Assembly: GCA_934547065.1 (NCBI GenBank)
Contig: CAKTEF010000020.1
Location: 1 to 30,246 of the forward strand
Direction of reading: 5' to 3'
From: an uncultured Faecalibacterium sp.
Lineage (GTDB): Bacteria; Bacillota; Clostridia; Oscillospirales; Ruminococcaceae
DNA: 30,246 nt
The position numbers and the translations under genes were made by a program. The notes beneath the pieces are model-generated. The model worked only from the letters and a program-made list of their open reading frames with translations. It was not told the DNA's origin and did no database searches. Of the stretch, positions 29,612 to 30,246 are shown one piece after another (positions within the stretch are counted from its first letter, which is position 1; each line of letters starts with the position of its first letter).

Positions 29612-29631
29612 GTGCCTTATTTGTGCCTTAT
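29612..29631 (+). repeat. GTGCCTTAT pair near attR
   Basis: GTGCCTTATTTGTGCCTTAT, identical to 27770-27789 and in the same orientation, 106 bp inside attR. Confidence 0.75.
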
Positions 29632-29737
29632 CGAATCGAAAAGAAGTGAAACGACCATGCACAAACAAACACAAAAACAACGATGAATATATATAAACTG
29701 CAATGACTGAAAACGCCGAAACTCATATAAAGGCCCT

Positions 29738-29784
29738 CTACGAATCAGTAGGCCGGGGGTTCGAGTCCCTTCCATCGCACCAAG
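29738..29784 (+). repeat. attR: 47-bp copy of tRNA-Arg 3' half
   Basis: Identical to 27641-27687. It lacks the 5' half of a tRNA, so it is not a functional gene. It runs into the palindrome at 29759-29841. Confidence 0.9.
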
Positions 29785-29841
29785 AAAACCGAGAGTACAT
29801 TGTACTCTCGGTTTTCTTGGTGCGATGGAAGGGACTCGAAC
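29759..29841. repeat. 83-bp palindrome (41-bp arms, 1-bp centre) containing the tRNA 3' end and a terminator
   Basis: Centre T at 29800. Arms read outward from GAGTACA/TGTACTC through CGGTTTTCTTGG to the acceptor and T-arm sequence ending GGGACTCGAA. It therefore contains two opposed copies of the tRNA-Arg 3' segment around a terminator-like hairpin. I checked pairing base by base: perfect over 41 bp. Confidence 0.9.
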
Positions 29842-29847
29842 AGGGCG

Positions 29848-30061
29848 GCGGCGCATAGCGCCGCAAGCAATCAGCCCAGTGGGCTGTTGCTTAGCCCGCG
29901 GGTTCCAACGCGTAGGAATGTCTACCGTGGAAGCTGTGGATCGAAAGATTTCGTGGCTTTTTTGTTTTGTAAGCCATGGCTGCACGGTTTTTGCACGGTC
30001 GGTGTTATCCATGTCCGATGATGTAGGGCGCTGTATTGCATTGCAATCAGTGCCCTTTTTT
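29848..30061 (+). other. Structured non-coding stretch ending in a terminator
   Basis: GCGGCGC/GCGCCGC (29848-29864), AGCAA-CAGCCC/GGGCTG-TTGCT (29866-29891), and a terminator GGGC...GCCC (30026-30055) with ATTGC/GCAAT inside and six T (30056-30061). No credible gene. It may be the end of a second element or a small RNA. Confidence 0.4.
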
Positions 30062-30064
30062 GCA

Positions 30065-30244
30065 TCAGGTGAGCAGTGCTAGGCGGAGCTTTGCCTTCAT
30101 TTCCGGGTCGGCATCCTTGAGCAATTCCAAGAGAGCCGTCATGGAGATGGTGGGTTCGCCTGCGGCGGGTAGACTTTGCAAGCAAAGTCGTGTGCCAACG
30201 AGCGTTCCGCCGCTCTTTGGATTCTTCCCGGCAGGGCACTGGAA
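30065..30244 (-). CDS. C-terminal end of an unidentified protein (5' end outside window)
   Basis: Open minus-strand frame entering from the window edge, about 59 residues, ending ISMTALLELLKDADPEMKAK then LRLALLT and TGA. The composition and the LLKDADPEMKAKLRLAL helix look like real coding sequence and echo the LLDKAD motif of the small element genes at 28148-28454. That suggests mobile-element cargo. Not recognised. Confidence 0.5.
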   Translation of the reverse strand, partial: FQCPAGKNPKSGGTLVGTRLCLQSLPAAGEPTISMTALLELLKDADPEMKAKLRLALLT

Positions 30245-30246
30245 AA

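Larger units (their letters stand above)
27641..29784. mobile_element. Integrated element remnant in tRNA-Arg, about 2.1 kb, no integrase
   Basis: Bounded by exact 47-bp direct repeats that start in the tRNA anticodon loop and end two bases after CCA. Cargo: a truncated sigma-factor-like gene, three small mobile-element-type ORFs, a 10-bp-phased repeat array and repeated GTGCCTTAT motifs near both ends. No recombinase, relaxase or replication gene lies inside. This is most likely a deleted relic of an integrative element, or a small satellite mobilised in trans. Confidence 0.75.

Noticed and set aside
29617..30012. Frames containing MEGTRT across the attR/palindrome
   Set aside because: These residues are the translated reverse complement of a tRNA 3' end, a common false gene call.

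Overview
The window reads as chromosomal DNA of a GC-rich, low-branching Firmicute of the gut Ruminococcaceae/Oscillospiraceae type; Faecalibacterium or a close relative is my best guess. This is inferred from the gene set (PFOR, 2[4Fe-4S] ferredoxin, iron-sulfur serine dehydratase in two subunits, RicT, FeoA-FeoB fusion), strong AGGAGG ribosome sites and protein style. No database search was possible.

Layout. 1-2244 is the 3' part of pyruvate:ferredoxin oxidoreductase, followed by about 360 bases of highly structured non-coding DNA. 2729-2852 holds a small RNA with its own promoter and terminator. 2897-4841 is a magnesium transporter gene (mgtE) with a long structured leader. 4841-5184 is a cluster of DnaA-box-like 9-mers. 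5276-7056 holds a rhomboid-like membrane protein and holB. 7072-8979 holds a divergent pair, a D-Ala-D-Ala carboxypeptidase and a gamma-carbonic anhydrase. 9068-9200 is a second copy of the small RNA. 9276-13670 is a leftward block: birA, a YfcE-type phosphodiesterase, rsmI, trmN6, a small ferredoxin and ricT. 14082-18008 is a giant RND transporter. 18240-20625 holds galM and galE under separate promoters. 20842-24050 holds a FeoA-FeoB fusion and a TauE/SafE permease. 24108-24397 is a compact locus shaped like an Fst/par type I toxin-antitoxin. 24434-27480 holds trigger factor and sdaAB-sdaAA. From 27609 a tRNA-Arg(ACG) carries a 2.1 kb integrated remnant bounded by 47-bp direct repeats (27641-27687 and 29738-29784).

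How the parts fit. PFOR, the ferredoxin and serine dehydratase (which makes pyruvate) fit an anaerobic pyruvate/ferredoxin metabolism, and FeoAB would supply iron for these iron-sulfur proteins. holB, ricT, trmN6 and rsmI are a gene set that is compact in Bacillus near oriC. Here they are split by unrelated genes, with a DnaA-box cluster beside them.

Most interesting signals: (1) two unlinked copies of an RNA of about 115 nt with covarying stems and an invariant single-stranded CCTCCT (anti-Shine-Dalgarno) core; (2) a 32-residue membrane peptide gene with a convergent antisense promoter and a 16-nt complementarity, as in Fst/par; (3) a duplicated three-box DnaA-like module; (4) an array of paired short repeats one helical turn apart in the tRNA-linked element; (5) an 83-bp near-perfect palindrome made from the tRNA 3' end.
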